Below are positions 5,159 through 6,809 of a stretch of 6,809 nucleotides of DNA, one piece after another. Under the pieces are notes generated by a model. The model was not told where the DNA came from and made no database searches. It worked only from the letters and a program-made list of their open reading frames with translations. Both the position numbers and the translations under genes were made by a program. Source of the DNA: Cytophagales bacterium (GTDB lineage Bacteria > Bacteroidota > Bacteroidia > Cytophagales > ES-bin-26); NCBI GenBank assembly GCA_014379925.1, contig JACMKY010000062.1:1-6809 (forward strand), in the 5' to 3' direction. How positions within the stretch are numbered: position 1 is the first letter of the stretch; each line of letters begins with the position of its first letter.

Positions 5159-6809
5159 CCAACACCAACCAACTGGTGGACTTTGACTATTTGTGCGATG
5201 TAGCCGACAACCGGAAGGACACTGAACCGGACGATTTTTTTTTCAATTTCGCGGGCCTGAACGGCCGCTTCGTTTTTGATCAGTACGGAAGGATTTTTCA
5301 TTCCAGCGAATCCAACCTCCGCATCGAGCAGGTTTCCAATCAGCAATTTGAGATTACTGCCGAGGACGGTACCGTTTACGTGTTCGGCAAGAACCGGGCG
5401 GGCACGGAGACTGCTTGCGAAACGAGCACGTATCCGGCTCAACTCGGGGGAACTTCCTGCATTTCCAGTTGGTACCTGACCGAAATCCTCGCTTCGGACG
5501 GAACCGACCGGATCAGTTTCAAATACCTTTCCGATAATTCACAATCCGTGTTTCACTCGGGCCAAACCCATCACTATCCGGTTGGTCCTACTCCCTATTC
5601 CCAATGCAATTCGGAAGAATGGGACTACGGAACCCTCCATACCATCGTTATCGCCGACTCCCGTCGGCTCAGGGAGATTGCCTTCACTGGTGGAAAACTG
5701 ACGTTCACTTCGCTCAAAGACCGGCAAGATTTGGGGTGGGGCGGGTACCGACTCGATGAGATGAAGATTGAGAACGACTTGCGCTATTTGCGGAACTTTA
5801 AATTTTCGTACTCCTACTTCAACAACGGCACCAGCGATGCCAAACGACTGCAACTTAAAAGTGTTGAGGAGTACGATAATTCGGTTCGAAAACCGCCCCA
5901 TCGCTTCACTTACAATGAATCAATTACCTACAATGGGTTGAGTCTGCCCAAAATTTGTTCGAAAGCCCAGGACCACTGGGGCTTTTACAACGGTGCCTTT
6001 GACAATGAACGCTTGTTGCACGGCATTCCCGCCGGTCAGTACAACGGCGTATTGCTGGCCGGTGCCAATCGGGAACCCGGGGCTGATTTCCTGGCTGGCG
6101 TAGGGATGCTGGAAAAAATTCAGTATCCCAGCGGCGGCAGCACCCGCTTCGAGTTCGAGGCGCACGATACGGGCGGGGGGAAGGGTTACCGAAAAGTACC
6201 GCAAACCCAATTCGTCACCACCAATATCGGGGGGAGCGCACTGGAGAGCAGCCAAACTTTTACGCTTTCCGAAGGGGTATTGGCCAGCGTGGTGTTTGAG
6301 CGGCCTTCGCCCGACTTTTTGCGCACCCATGATTTCAAATGCGCCCCAACGTTTAATCTCATCAACGTCAATACGGGAGAACCCGTCGGGGTAGACAGCT
6401 ACAACGTGGTTCCCACCTTCGCCGGCGACCAGAACCGGATTGTGGTGCCAAACGTGGGTTTGCAGGCCAACATTCCCTACCAAATTCAAGTGGTCTCCGA
6501 TTCCCGGTGCGGGGCAACGGCCGACCCGGGTTTGCTCAGCGCACTCAACAGTTCGATCACGGTTCGCTACGAGGTAAGCACCTCGGAGGTCATTTCCCTG
6601 GCAAAGAAGCGCATTGGCGGCTTGCGCATCAAAACCATTACCGATTACGACGGCATTGATGCGGCCAACGACGTGGTAAGGAGCTACCGGTATGAACGCG
6701 CCGAAGACCTTTCCAGCGGAGAGGTAGTCGACGAGCCGACCTACGGTTATCAGTACACGATCAACCAGAATGATCCGGTGAGTAATCCCACTAACGGCAT
6801 GGATTGTCC
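5152..6809 (+). CDS. RHS/YD-related exported protein, continuation (partial at window end)
   Basis: This frame is open from 5119 to the window end and has no family-like start codon of its own, so it is the continuation of the gene that begins at 4751. Joined with one extra base, the product reaches about 686 residues at the edge and is still incomplete. Recognisable family blocks in joined numbering: an early EPDDFFFNFAGLNGRFVFD segment (beta-strand pattern), DHWGFYNG (408-415), MLEKIQYPSGGSTRFEFEAH (453-472) and GGLRIKTITDYDG (623-635) followed by a YRYE strand. These occur in the same order in long exported RHS-like proteins of Bacteroidota, which often end in an RHS core repeat and a variable C-terminal domain; that end is outside the window, so a toxin role cannot be judged. 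There is a nine-T run at 5235-5243 inside the coding frame. By eye, the gene is less GC-rich than the kinase operon. If the frameshift is real, the locus is a pseudogene. Confidence 0.75.

Noticed and set aside
5539..6489. Minus-strand open frames of 120 and 189 codons opposite the RHS-like gene
   Set aside because: The plus-strand frame has coherent family motifs over the same stretch; the minus frames do not.

Overview
The window looks like chromosomal DNA of a Bacteroidota bacterium, most likely the Cytophagales (a Spirosoma, Fibrella or Rudanella type of genome). The basis is GC-rich genes with little sign of Shine-Dalgarno sequences, a receiver-Crp fusion regulator paired with a soluble PAS histidine kinase, and a large RHS-like exported protein of a type common in this phylum. 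The genus is inferred from protein style only.

Layout: positions 1-567 (minus strand) hold the N-terminal 189 residues of an LdhA-type fermentative D-lactate dehydrogenase, cut by the window edge. Positions 568-1051 contain no convincing gene but carry a striking GC-rich hairpin (749-821). Positions 1052-1372 (minus) encode a small thioredoxin-fold protein without any cysteine. The 236-bp divergent region 1373-1608 contains a 22-bp near-palindrome just upstream of the thioredoxin-like gene. Positions 1609-4279 (plus) hold a two-gene operon: a cytoplasmic PAS histidine kinase and, overlapping it by 23 bp, a response regulator whose output is a Crp/Fnr module. Positions 4280-4750 are intergenic, with a probable phylum-typical repeat, an A/T-rich terminator candidate and a weak promoter candidate. 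From 4751 to the end runs an RHS/YD-related exported protein whose reading frame is broken once, near 5149-5158.

How it may work together: the kinase and regulator are almost certainly a cognate pair, because they overlap, both carry all core catalytic residues and they are co-oriented. Their position next to a fermentative dehydrogenase and a thioredoxin-like protein suggests control of redox or low-oxygen metabolism, but this is inference from proximity; no recognisable Fnr-type site was found upstream of ldhA. The RHS-like gene appears to be a separate transcription unit.

No CRISPR array, tRNA, rRNA, transposase or clear new defence system was seen. The points most worth checking are the frameshift in the RHS-like gene, the GC-rich hairpin repeat, the near-palindrome at 1384-1405, and the cysteine-free thioredoxin-like protein.
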